NCBI GenBank assembly: GCA_030619095.1 | Contig: JAUXCB010000066.1 | Location: forward strand, 1 to 7,724 | DNA length: 7,724 bases | Direction: 5' to 3' | Source: Verrucomicrobiota bacterium | GTDB lineage: Bacteria; Verrucomicrobiota; Kiritimatiellia; Kiritimatiellales; Tichowtungiaceae | Shown here: one piece after another, positions 1-5,093 of the stretch | Position numbering within the stretch: position 1 is the first letter of the stretch | Layout: each line of letters starts with the position of its first letter | The notes under the pieces: model-generated | Databases searched by the model: none | Told to the model about the DNA's origin: nothing | Seen by the model: the letters and a program-made list of their open reading frames with translations, nothing else | Made by a program: the position numbers and the translations under genes

Positions 1-347
1 ACCTGATCGGCGGTGAGAACCGCAAAGACCCCTTTGGGATCTTTGGCGGCGACCAGCGCGCCGCCACAGGCAACTGCCGCAGCGGTATCGCGCCCGATCG
101 GCTCACCGACGATATTTTCGGGCGGAAGCATCGGTGCGGCTTGTTGCGTCGCCTCAATCAGATCGGCATTGGTCACCACAAAAACATTTTCCGGGGGAAT
201 CAATCCGTCGAGCCGGTCGACCGCCTGCGCGATCAGCGGCTTGTCGCCCACTAAAGCCAAAAGCTGCTTCGGGTGTTTCGAGGTGCTCAGCGGCCAAAAG
301 CGTTCGCCCTTCCCTCCGGCCATGATCACTGCATAACGTCCTGCCAT
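1..347 (-). CDS. manC: Mannose-1-phosphate guanylyltransferase, N-terminal part (3' end outside window)
   Basis: The product would transfer GMP from GTP to mannose-1-phosphate, making GDP-mannose for surface polysaccharide or glycoprotein synthesis in the cytoplasm. The 115 visible codons run off the window edge without a stop. Residues about 6-27 read AVIMAGGKGERFWPLSTSKH followed by PKQLL. This is the nucleotidyltransferase signature (GGxGxRxWPLS...PKQ) that binds the GTP phosphates. Further on, GEPIGRDTAAAVA and FAVLTADQ match the ManC-type EPxGRDTAxA and LxADH segments. The start is the ATG at 347-345. A Shine-Dalgarno GGGAG at 359-355 lies 7 bases upstream, separated by a T-run. The gene stands alone: 325 bp of repeat-rich DNA separates it from trpA upstream, and two palindromes lie directly above its ribosome-binding site. 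The family is seen clearly. Whether the enzyme also has a C-terminal isomerase domain cannot be judged from this fragment, so the symbol is the generic one. Confidence 0.87.
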   Translation of the reverse strand, partial: MAGRYAVIMAGGKGERFWPLSTSKHPKQLLALVGDKPLIAQAVDRLDGLIPPENVFVVTNADLIEATQQAAPMLPPENIVGEPIGRDTAAAVACGGALVAAKDPKGVFAVLTADQ

Positions 348-354
348 AAAAAAA

Positions 355-359
355 CTCCC
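355..359 (-). promoter_or_regulatory. Ribosome-binding site of manC
   Basis: GGGAG on the minus strand, 7 bases before the ATG at 347. It decides the start codon. It lies only one base from the palindrome at 361-375, so a hairpin there would crowd the ribosome-binding site. Confidence 0.65.
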
Positions 360-360
360 T

Positions 361-375
361 TTCCAATGCTTGGAA
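361..375. repeat. TTTCCAA-type palindrome, copy 1
   Basis: Arms TTCCAA (361-366) and TTGGAA (370-375) with a TGC centre: a perfect 6-3-6 palindrome. It is the first of about eight related palindromes in the two gaps around trpA, and sits directly upstream of the manC ribosome-binding site. Confidence 0.75.
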
Positions 376-388
376 GCATTTCTAGCGC

Positions 389-409
389 TTTTTCCAAGGT
401 TTGGAAAAA
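389..409. repeat. TTTCCAA-type palindrome, copy 2 (perfect 9-3-9)
   Basis: Arms TTTTTCCAA (389-397) and TTGGAAAAA (401-409) around GGT. This is the best-preserved copy in the window. It lies 13 bp from copy 1, in the leader of manC. The stem is AT-rich and followed by A or T runs in both directions, but it is not a GC-rich terminator. A DNA-binding site or a dispersed intergenic repeat are both possible. Confidence 0.8.
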
Positions 410-420
410 CAAATGCCATT

Positions 421-470
421 TTTTCCATCCGCCGTCGCCACAGCTATGGCGAGACAAGAGGGTTGGAAAA
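421..470. repeat. Split TTTCCAA-type inverted repeat with inner hairpin
   Basis: The outer arms TTTTCCATCC (421-430) and GGTTGGAAAA (461-470) match as inverted repeats at 9 of 10 positions but are 30 bp apart instead of 3. The interval holds a second, imperfect palindrome, GCCACAGCTATGGC (437-450). It looks as if a small hairpin element sits inside a palindrome of the family seen at 361-409. Confidence 0.5.
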
Positions 471-483
471 CCAAACTGGGTCA

Positions 484-510
484 CCGCCCCGAACATTCGG
501 GGCGGCTACA
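484..510 (-). repeat. GTAG-headed stem-loop (REP-like), unit 1
   Basis: On the minus strand this reads TGTAG (510-506), then CCGCCCCGAA (505-496), a two-base centre, and TTCGGGGCGG (493-484). It is a perfect 10-bp stem on paper; the innermost pair must open to form a loop. A GTAG head followed by a GC-rich hairpin is the hallmark of REP sequences mobilised by REP-associated tyrosine transposases (RAYTs). No RAYT gene is in the window. Confidence 0.6.
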
Positions 511-529
511 AAAACGGTCAGTTCTCCTC

Positions 530-553
530 TGTAGCCGAGTTCCTAGAACTCGG
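530..553 (+). repeat. GTAG-headed stem-loop (REP-like), unit 2
   Basis: TGTAG (530-534) is followed by arms CCGAGTTC (535-542) and GAACTCGG (546-553) around CTA, a perfect 8-bp stem. It faces unit 1 across a 19-bp spacer, with the GTAG heads towards each other. The two stems differ in sequence but both begin TGTAGCCG. This is the arrangement expected for a BIME (two REPs in inverted orientation). Confidence 0.6.
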
Positions 554-623
554 TCTTTGGATGAATCAGGGCAACTCGACGATAACGGTTCATAGCCCCG
601 CGTTGCCATTCCCTTTGGTCATT

Positions 624-657
624 GCTTTCGTTCCGAAAGCCTCGCTTCGCGTCAGGC
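624..657 (-). terminator. Two hairpins just downstream of trpA, possible transcript end
   Basis: On the trpA transcript the first structure pairs 654-657 with 639-642 and 649-651 with 643-645. The alternative second one pairs CGAAAGC (634-640) with GCTTTCG (624-630) around a three-base loop. They share bases 639-640, so only one of them may form fully. They begin about 15 bases after the trpA stop. No U-run follows, so this would be a weak or factor-dependent terminator, or simply another small repeat. Confidence 0.3.
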
Positions 658-672
658 GGATCTGCGGACGGA

Positions 673-1479
673 TTAAACGGCTTTCACAGCGCGAACCATT
701 TCGGCGACAAAGGCGGCGGCCGCGGCGCGGCCTTCGGGCGTGTGCGGGTTGCTGTGAAACCGATTGACGATCGCACTGCCAACGACGACGGCATCGGCAT
801 ACGACGCGGCCTCGGCGGCGGCTTCCGGCGTACCGATGCCGAACCCGAGTGCAACGGGAAGCTTCGTGTGCTGTTGGATTTGCTGAACCAATGCGGGTGC
901 GCCTTCAGCAATCGAATCGCGCACGCCAGTGACCCCTTCGCGTGAAACACAGTAGACAAAGCCGTTGGCATTTTTCACGATTTTTCTCATTCGCGCTTCG
1001 GGAGTGGTCGGCGTGATCAAAACGATGTTGTTGAGATGGGCGGATTGAATAGCCCTTTTATACGGTCTGGACTCTTCGCGCGGCATGTCGAGAATCAAAA
1101 ATCCATCGATGCCCGCCGCAGCGGCCTCAGCCATCGAATTTTCGAACCCGCGGGCGGTCAATGTATTGAGGTAGGCATAGAAAATCAGGGGAACTTGCGA
1201 ACTCTCACGGATTTTGGTGACGCACTTCATCACCCCGGCAAAGGTGGAACCGGCTTCGAGCGCGCGGATGGCGGCGTCCTGATTGACGCGTCCGTCGGCC
1301 AGCGGATCGGAAAACGGCAGGCCGAGCTCGACGATATCCACGCCAGCCTCTTCGAGTTTCAATACGATATCGACCGTATCATCGAGATTCGGATCCCCGG
1401 CTCCGATATAAGCGATGAACCCCTTTTTGCTCTCTTTTTTGAGCGCCGCGAATTTTTGAACCAATCGTGTTTTTTTCAT
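673..1479 (-). CDS. trpA: Tryptophan synthase alpha subunit
   Basis: This cytoplasmic enzyme cleaves indole-3-glycerol phosphate to indole and glyceraldehyde-3-phosphate; indole is channelled to TrpB. At 268 residues it has the usual length. The motif ELGLPFSDPLADG spans residues 51-63; E51 and D62 sit where the catalytic Glu49 and Asp60 of E. coli TrpA lie. FVYCVSREGVTG (174-185) aligns with the conserved tyrosine loop. The phosphate-binding loops GFGIGTP (212-218) and GSAIV (234-238) are present, so the enzyme looks active. The DG that ends the catalytic motif is followed by RVNQ where E. coli has PTIQ, a change I regard as family variation. The start at 1479 has AGG 8 bases upstream, a modest ribosome-binding site; the stop is TAA. 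Neither trpB nor any other trp gene adjoins it. The next gene upstream is an Hsp70 homologue 691 bp away, so trpA appears to be transcribed alone. Confidence 0.97.
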   Translation of the reverse strand: MKKTRLVQKFAALKKESKKGFIAYIGAGDPNLDDTVDIVLKLEEAGVDIVELGLPFSDPLADGRVNQDAAIRALEAGSTFAGVMKCVTKIRESSQVPLIFYAYLNTLTARGFENSMAEAAAAGIDGFLILDMPREESRPYKRAIQSAHLNNIVLITPTTPEARMRKIVKNANGFVYCVSREGVTGVRDSIAEGAPALVQQIQQHTKLPVALGFGIGTPEAAAEAASYADAVVVGSAIVNRFHSNPHTPEGRAAAAAFVAEMVRAVKAV

Positions 1480-1513
1480 CTTCTTAACCTAAATCATTTT
1501 TGACGGGATCACC

Positions 1514-1539
1514 AGCCTTCGCCAAGGCTACGGCTTGGC
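1514..1539 (-). repeat. GTAG-type hairpin repeat
   Basis: AGCCTT (1514-1519) and AAGGCT (1524-1529) form a 6-bp stem with a CGCC loop. On the minus strand GTAG (1531-1528) begins it, overlapping the stem by two bases. An alternative stem pairs GCCAAG (1521-1526) with CTTGGC (1534-1539). It may be a weaker relative of the GTAG stem-loops at 484-553. Confidence 0.35.
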
Positions 1540-1542
1540 AGG

Positions 1543-1565
1543 CAGGATCACAGGATGTACAGGAT
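1543..1565. repeat. Three CAGGAT repeats
   Basis: CAGGAT occurs at 1543-1548, 1551-1556 and 1560-1565, and the last two extend to ACAGGAT. From memory, short ATCCTGT runs like this are common dispersed intergenic repeats in many bacteria. No function can be assigned. Confidence 0.45.
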
Positions 1566-1566
1566 T

Positions 1567-1582
1567 TTCCCAAGGGTTGGAA
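1567..1582. repeat. Decayed TTTCCAA-type palindrome, copy 3
   Basis: TTCCCAA (1567-1573), GGG, TTGGAA (1577-1582): the same family with one extra base in the left arm. Confidence 0.4.
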
Positions 1583-1591
1583 GAACAGGGA

Positions 1592-1724
1592 TCATTTCTT
1601 TGATGAATCGTTAGATTCAATCTTCTTCAACTCGGCTTCGAGTTCGAGGAAATCGGTTTCCGTCATCGGTCTGATAAACCAGCCGTTCGCCCTTCCCCGG
1701 AAAATTCTGTTTTTTCTCACTCAT
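1592..1724 (-). pseudogene. Possible gene debris: two overlapping short frames
   Basis: Two minus-strand frames overlap here. One, 1617-1724 (ATG start, 35 aa), contains GKGERLVYQTDDGNR. The other, 1592-1720 (GTG start, or an internal ATG at 1666), ends in TDFLELEAELKKIESNDSSKK. Both have codons that look like coding sequence, and a single-base shift near 1655 would join them into one 43-residue product. The YQTDDG stretch is faintly reminiscent of the start of RhuM-type proteins, which often lie in type I restriction operons, but that is a guess. It could equally be a real tiny gene or chance. Confidence 0.2.
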
Positions 1725-1739
1725 TTTCACTCATATCCT

Positions 1740-1758
1740 TTTTCCAAACCTTGGAAAA
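1740..1758. repeat. TTTCCAA-type palindrome, copy 4 (perfect 8-3-8)
   Basis: Arms TTTTCCAA (1740-1747) and TTGGAAAA (1751-1758) around ACC. It is the first of three copies within 80 bp. Confidence 0.75.
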
Positions 1759-1771
1759 TTTCTACAGGTTT

Positions 1772-1788
1772 TTTCCACCCCTTGGAAA
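1772..1788. repeat. TTTCCAA-type palindrome, copy 5 (one mismatch)
   Basis: Arms TTTCCAC (1772-1778) and TTGGAAA (1782-1788) around CCC. The last base of the left arm is changed. Confidence 0.6.
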
Positions 1789-1802
1789 CTCGAAGCCCAT
1801 TT

Positions 1803-1819
1803 TTTCCAAGCCTTGGAAA
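1803..1819. repeat. TTTCCAA-type palindrome, copy 6 (perfect 7-3-7)
   Basis: Arms TTTCCAA (1803-1809) and TTGGAAA (1813-1819) around GCC. The bases just before it, GCCATTTTTTCCA, also occur at 415-427 before the split copy, so more than the palindrome itself is shared between the two gaps. Confidence 0.75.
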
Positions 1820-1854
1820 CGCGGTGGGGACACTGCGTCTACACATTCAACCCT

Positions 1855-1923
1855 TTAGAAAAAAGATTCGCCGAGCGAAGATATATCACTTAGTGATACA
1901 TCTCCCCATTCGTTGCTTTTCAT
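1855..1923 (-). pseudogene. Possible remnant of a type I restriction specificity subunit start
   Basis: A 22-codon frame begins MKSNEWGDVSLSDISS and stops at a TAA. The pattern W-x-x-V-x-L-x-D-I resembles the usual first residues of HsdS proteins. The ATG follows directly on the TGA of an open frame upstream (1926-1924), as in tightly packed operons. The DNA for GDVSLSDIS also forms an 11-3-11 palindrome with one mismatch (1879-1903), so a pure repeat is an alternative reading. This rests on a short motif and is weak. Confidence 0.18.
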
Positions 1924-1977
1924 TCATTCGTTGGGGAAAGCCTTTTCCAGAGCGTCCGCGATCACAGCTATAGAACA

Positions 1978-1995
1978 TCTCCAACCCTTGGAAAA
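1978..1995. repeat. Decayed TTTCCAA-type palindrome, copy 7
   Basis: TCTCCAA (1978-1984), CCC, TTGGAAAA (1988-1995). The left arm has one change. Confidence 0.5.
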
Positions 1996-2099
1996 CGAAA
2001 GGCGGTTTTTGCGTCCCAACATAAATACGTACTCACCCTGCCCCTCGCCCTGCTTAAAGCCGCTTTGCATTGACACTCCCCGCAAAAAATCCTTGGGAG

Positions 2100-2131
2100 A
2101 TAATCCCATACCTCATGAGGTATGGGATTAT
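2100..2131. repeat. 32-bp perfect palindrome downstream of the long Hsp70 gene
   Basis: The arm ATAATCCCATACCTCA (2100-2115) is followed at once by its exact reverse complement (2116-2131). It begins 39 bases after the Hsp70 stop codon, so on that transcript it could form a long hairpin. The first T-run beyond it, six T, is about ten bases further on, too far for a standard intrinsic terminator. A short stem CTCCC/GGGAG (2076-2080 with 2095-2099) abuts it. It may end the transcript, protect the 3' end, or be a mobile-element footprint. Confidence 0.7.
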
Positions 2132-2170
2132 GCTTGCATGACGTCCAATATTGAAAAATGAAGTCCGGTT

Positions 2171-5020
2171 CTATCCGCTGATGTGCAGGCCGGGAGGCAA
2201 CGCTTCCCCAAAACTGCGGTTCTGCTCCCCGGTATCGAGTGAGCCGCCTTTGTGAACCAGTTCGATATGATGTTCGGGGCTTCCGCCGGCTTTCATCCAT
2301 GTAACGACCTGCTTGCGCACTTCACCCGATACATCCCGATAGCGGTCACCCGTCAGGCGACTCATCTGCATGACGGCGAATGATACTTCCGGATGGCCGG
2401 CAGGCTCTCGAATCAGTTTGGCGATCCACGGCTCAACCACTTCTGCACGAACCACCGAGTTGAGCGAACCGTAGGATGGAACACGCGCTCCGACACGCCC
2501 CAATGCCCAGACAGCCGCTCCGTTGGAAACTTTGGCTCCCTTGCGCAAAACCCACTGCGACATGAGTCCACCCAGCTTTTCCTTCACTGCGGGGCGAATC
2601 CGCTCCAGAGAACCCAACAGCCGCCAGCACTCGGCGCTTTCATGGTCGCCGAACTGAAAGTTTTTCATCTTTTCAGGTTTCCGGCCCGGAACATTCCGTA
2701 TGCGCGCATACCATGCCCCGACCAGAAGAGTCGCCAGCTGTTTCTGCTGGGTCTCACTCAATCCACCGGCAATGCGCCGCCACAGAATCCACCACTCCGC
2801 ACGGCACATTTCGTTGCGTGGATGTGACACGCCTTCGTTGAACAGAGGCCAGAGCTGTTTGATGCGCCAATCGTCGACAGAAAAGCCGTAGCCCGGTCGC
2901 ATGGCGTAGCCAAGCAGGTTCAACCAGCGTCCTTCCGTTTCGGCATCGCGCTTGCGGGAGGACTTGTGCTCCATCAACTCTTCAAACCAGCCCCTCAGCA
3001 GAGCGGGCGGCCAGGTGTTGCGCTCCATTCCGGTAGCGGCCTCCAGTTCTTTCACCATCCGGTTGGCCGCAATGGCCTGCTCCGGTCCGAGGGCGCGGCT
3101 GAGAACATCCAGACAGTCCTGCACAACCGTCTCACCCGAAACGTCCGCACCGTCTGCGTTTTCACCACCGGCATCCACGTCGCTGCGGGTGGTGCCGCGC
3201 ACATCGAATTCCAGCTGCCATTTTCGTTTGCGGCCCTTGACCTCGGCACACCAGACCTCAATGGTGCCGATTTCGGTCAGCGAGGCGTGCAGCTCCACCT
3301 CTACGGTTTCGGCGGAGCGCTTGCGTCCGGACTGTACCACCGTCTTAATGGCGGGCATCGGACGCAACGATGGATCGTTGGCCGCGACCAGATCACCGGG
3401 CTGATCCTGCAGGCGGACGCTGGAGGTAAAAAGAGGAAATTCGACCGGTTGGCGGATCAACAACTGAAAGGTGCGGTCGCTCAGCGTGATGGATGCACCC
3501 TCCTCGAGTCCGGCGGGCAGCAGGCAGACCGCCTTCCGCCTTCTTTCCAATCCGGCGCGACACGGCGGGGGCTGATCCGAATCGGCATGACCGACTCCGA
3601 GATAGTAGGCGCGCGGAAGACCGCCCGAAATCCGGACGCCCTCCCCGCTACGGGCAAGCCCGTAACGCACCGCGCCATGCGCCACCGCCAGATCCAGATG
3701 CGGATTATCGAGCACGCCCGGTTCCCAGCCGTCGTCCGCGTCGAAGGCGGATGTCAGGGCGGACAGCAACCGCTCCCGCAAAACCGGAGAGGAAAAAAAG
3801 CCGCCGTTAAACAAAATATGATCGGGCCGCACCGCACCGCGATCGGACGGGCCGAGTGGATCCGCATGCTCAGACAGAAAAGCGGTCAGATAGCGGGTGA
3901 TTGCGGCATCGGGCGCGTAAGGAAGGCCGAATTCCTGAAAGCCGGATTTTCTCGTTTCGGGGCGGTCCAGCAGGGTGACCGGTGGCAGAAAACCATCGGC
4001 CAGCAGGCGAACGACCTCGTCACGGGCCACCTCAATCTGACGGGTTCCGCCAACGACACTTTTGCCGCGCACCGGCAGGTTGATCGTGTGGCTTTCCGGG
4101 GCGTCCGGTTGAAGCAGCGCCTCTTTAGCCTGCTGACAGCGGCGCACCAGTGTGCTCCATGCGGCGGGAGAGAGTTTTTCGCCGCCCGCTCGCTCTTCCA
4201 AATGATGCGCCAGCGCAAGGTCGAGGTTATCACCCCCGAGGATCAGATGATCACCGACTGCGATTCGTCGATAGGACAAGTCCCCCTCTTCGCCCGCATC
4301 CACCTGAATCAGGGTCAGGTCGGTGGTGCCGCCGCCAATATCGCAAACCAGTACAACCTGCCCCGGCTTCAACGCGCGTTTCTCAGCAGGATCCGCCGAG
4401 TTCATCCAGGCATAGAACGCGGCCTGCGGCTCTTCGATCAGACAGAGGTCGGGCAGACCCGCACGTTGCGCCGCAGCAAGAGTCAGCTCGCGGGCGACTT
4501 CGTCAAAGGAAGCTGGAACGGTCAGTACCAGATTCTGTTCGGCCAGCGGCGCGTCCGGATGCTCATGATCCCACGCCATCCGGATGTGCTCGAGATAGTA
4601 TCCGGAAACAGCACCGGGCGAATGGTGCTTCACATTCGATTCGCCATGCCATGGCAAAAGCGCCGCACTGCGGTCAACCCCGCTGTGGCAAAGCCACGAT
4701 TTTGCGGAGACAATCACGCGCCCGGGCACGGTCGCGCCGTGGTCGCGCGCAAACGCGCCGACCAGCGGCCGTCGAACCCCGTCCGACCACGGCAGTGCCA
4801 GATCTTCATCTGTAAACTCGCCGCGCGCGGGCTGGTAGTGGAACGAAGGCAGCGTGTTGAGCCGCTCGACCGTCGCGGAGGCGGTCAACTGTGGGATGGC
4901 AAAGGTTTCCACCTGCGACAGGTCGCCCTGCGCGTCGATGAACGCGACCGCGGAATGGGTGGTTCCGAGGTCGATCCCGACGATGTATCGCGCCGGTTCA
5001 AATGGATTACTGGTTTTCAT
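2171..5020 (-). CDS. Hsp70 (DnaK)-family protein with long C-terminal extension (DUF3731-like)
   Basis: This is a 949-residue cytoplasmic protein with an actin-like ATPase fold. Visible motifs in order: phosphate loop VGIDLGTTHSAVA (14-26); AKSWLCHSGVDR (106-117), whose lysine falls where catalytic Lys70 of DnaK is expected; VLTVPASFDE (165-174); EEPQAAFYAW (196-205); second phosphate motif CDIGGGTTDLT (226-236); HILFNGGFFSSPVLRERL (401-418), the adenosine region. A beta-rich, substrate-domain-like part follows to about 608, ending TEIGTIEVW...WQLEFDVRG. An acidic linker (611-632) leads to a mostly helical C-terminal region (633-949) ending SLDTGEQNRSFGEALPPGL, which I recognise as DUF3731-like. 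It therefore departs from DnaK (about 640 residues) and from the standard helical lid. No dnaJ or grpE adjoins it. The ATG at 5020 is the only sensible start, yet no Shine-Dalgarno precedes it; the GxxExxY cassette ends 41 bases upstream. ATP-driven chaperone work is likely; the client is unknown. Confidence 0.92.
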   Translation of the reverse strand: MKTSNPFEPARYIVGIDLGTTHSAVAFIDAQGDLSQVETFAIPQLTASATVERLNTLPSFHYQPARGEFTDEDLALPWSDGVRRPLVGAFARDHGATVPGRVIVSAKSWLCHSGVDRSAALLPWHGESNVKHHSPGAVSGYYLEHIRMAWDHEHPDAPLAEQNLVLTVPASFDEVARELTLAAAQRAGLPDLCLIEEPQAAFYAWMNSADPAEKRALKPGQVVLVCDIGGGTTDLTLIQVDAGEEGDLSYRRIAVGDHLILGGDNLDLALAHHLEERAGGEKLSPAAWSTLVRRCQQAKEALLQPDAPESHTINLPVRGKSVVGGTRQIEVARDEVVRLLADGFLPPVTLLDRPETRKSGFQEFGLPYAPDAAITRYLTAFLSEHADPLGPSDRGAVRPDHILFNGGFFSSPVLRERLLSALTSAFDADDGWEPGVLDNPHLDLAVAHGAVRYGLARSGEGVRISGGLPRAYYLGVGHADSDQPPPCRAGLERRRKAVCLLPAGLEEGASITLSDRTFQLLIRQPVEFPLFTSSVRLQDQPGDLVAANDPSLRPMPAIKTVVQSGRKRSAETVEVELHASLTEIGTIEVWCAEVKGRKRKWQLEFDVRGTTRSDVDAGGENADGADVSGETVVQDCLDVLSRALGPEQAIAANRMVKELEAATGMERNTWPPALLRGWFEELMEHKSSRKRDAETEGRWLNLLGYAMRPGYGFSVDDWRIKQLWPLFNEGVSHPRNEMCRAEWWILWRRIAGGLSETQQKQLATLLVGAWYARIRNVPGRKPEKMKNFQFGDHESAECWRLLGSLERIRPAVKEKLGGLMSQWVLRKGAKVSNGAAVWALGRVGARVPSYGSLNSVVRAEVVEPWIAKLIREPAGHPEVSFAVMQMSRLTGDRYRDVSGEVRKQVVTWMKAGGSPEHHIELVHKGGSLDTGEQNRSFGEALPPGLHISG

Positions 5021-5061
5021 AAAAAAGAACTATGTAACAACAATAGAATTGGAGCAGTTTC

Positions 5062-5090
5062 TTGCAGAATGATGTACGGCAGAATAATGG
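5062..5090 (+). repeat. Left inverted repeat of the GxxExxY cassette
   Basis: It starts TTGCAGAAT and ends ACGGCAGAATAAT, followed by GG. It matches the reverse complement of 5918-5944 at 25 of 27 positions (differences at 5071 and 5075). Within it GCAGAAT occurs at 5064-5070 and 5079-5085, a 15-bp period. Confidence 0.85.
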
Positions 5091-5093
5091 AGA

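Larger units (their letters stand above)
348..672. other. Repeat-rich intergenic region between trpA and manC
   Basis: I find no credible gene in these 325 bases. Short reading frames exist in both directions but none has a start with a ribosome-binding site or a recognisable protein pattern. The space is filled by short inverted repeats instead: two TTCCAA/TTGGAA palindromes next to the manC start, a split inverted repeat with the same arms, a pair of GTAG-headed stem-loops in opposite orientation, and two small hairpins just after the trpA stop. The region must also carry the manC promoter, but I cannot point to convincing -35 and -10 boxes. Confidence 0.7.
1480..2170. other. Repeat-rich intergenic region between the long Hsp70 gene and trpA
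   Basis: No intact gene of normal size is visible in these 691 bases. From low to high coordinates they hold: a GTAG-type hairpin (1514-1531), CAGGAT repeats (1543-1565), one decayed TTTCCAA palindrome (1567-1582), short minus-strand frames that look like debris (1592-1724), three TTTCCAA palindromes within 80 bp (1740-1819), another small frame of restriction-subunit appearance (1855-1923) preceded by an open frame, one more decayed palindrome (1978-1995), and a 32-bp perfect palindrome (2100-2131). The trpA promoter must lie here but I cannot place it. Confidence 0.65.

Noticed and set aside
570..607. GGCAAC...GTTGCC inverted repeat
   Set aside because: Only 6 bp arms with a 26-base loop, within chance expectation.
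1879..1903. Palindrome around ATCACTTAGTGAT as an operator site
   Set aside because: It has one mismatch and coincides with the HsdS-like frame at 1855-1923, so it may be a by-product of coding sequence; no gene start that it could control was found.
1500..1973. A 157-codon plus-strand frame across the trpA-Hsp70 gap
   Set aside because: It runs through repeats and palindromes; its protein is low in pattern and matches no family I know.
2071..2131. IS200/IS605-type element end, suggested by TTGACACTCCCC and adjacent hairpins
   Set aside because: The stem CTCCC/GGGAG is only 5 bp, no transposase or matching second end is visible, and the resemblance rests on a short string.
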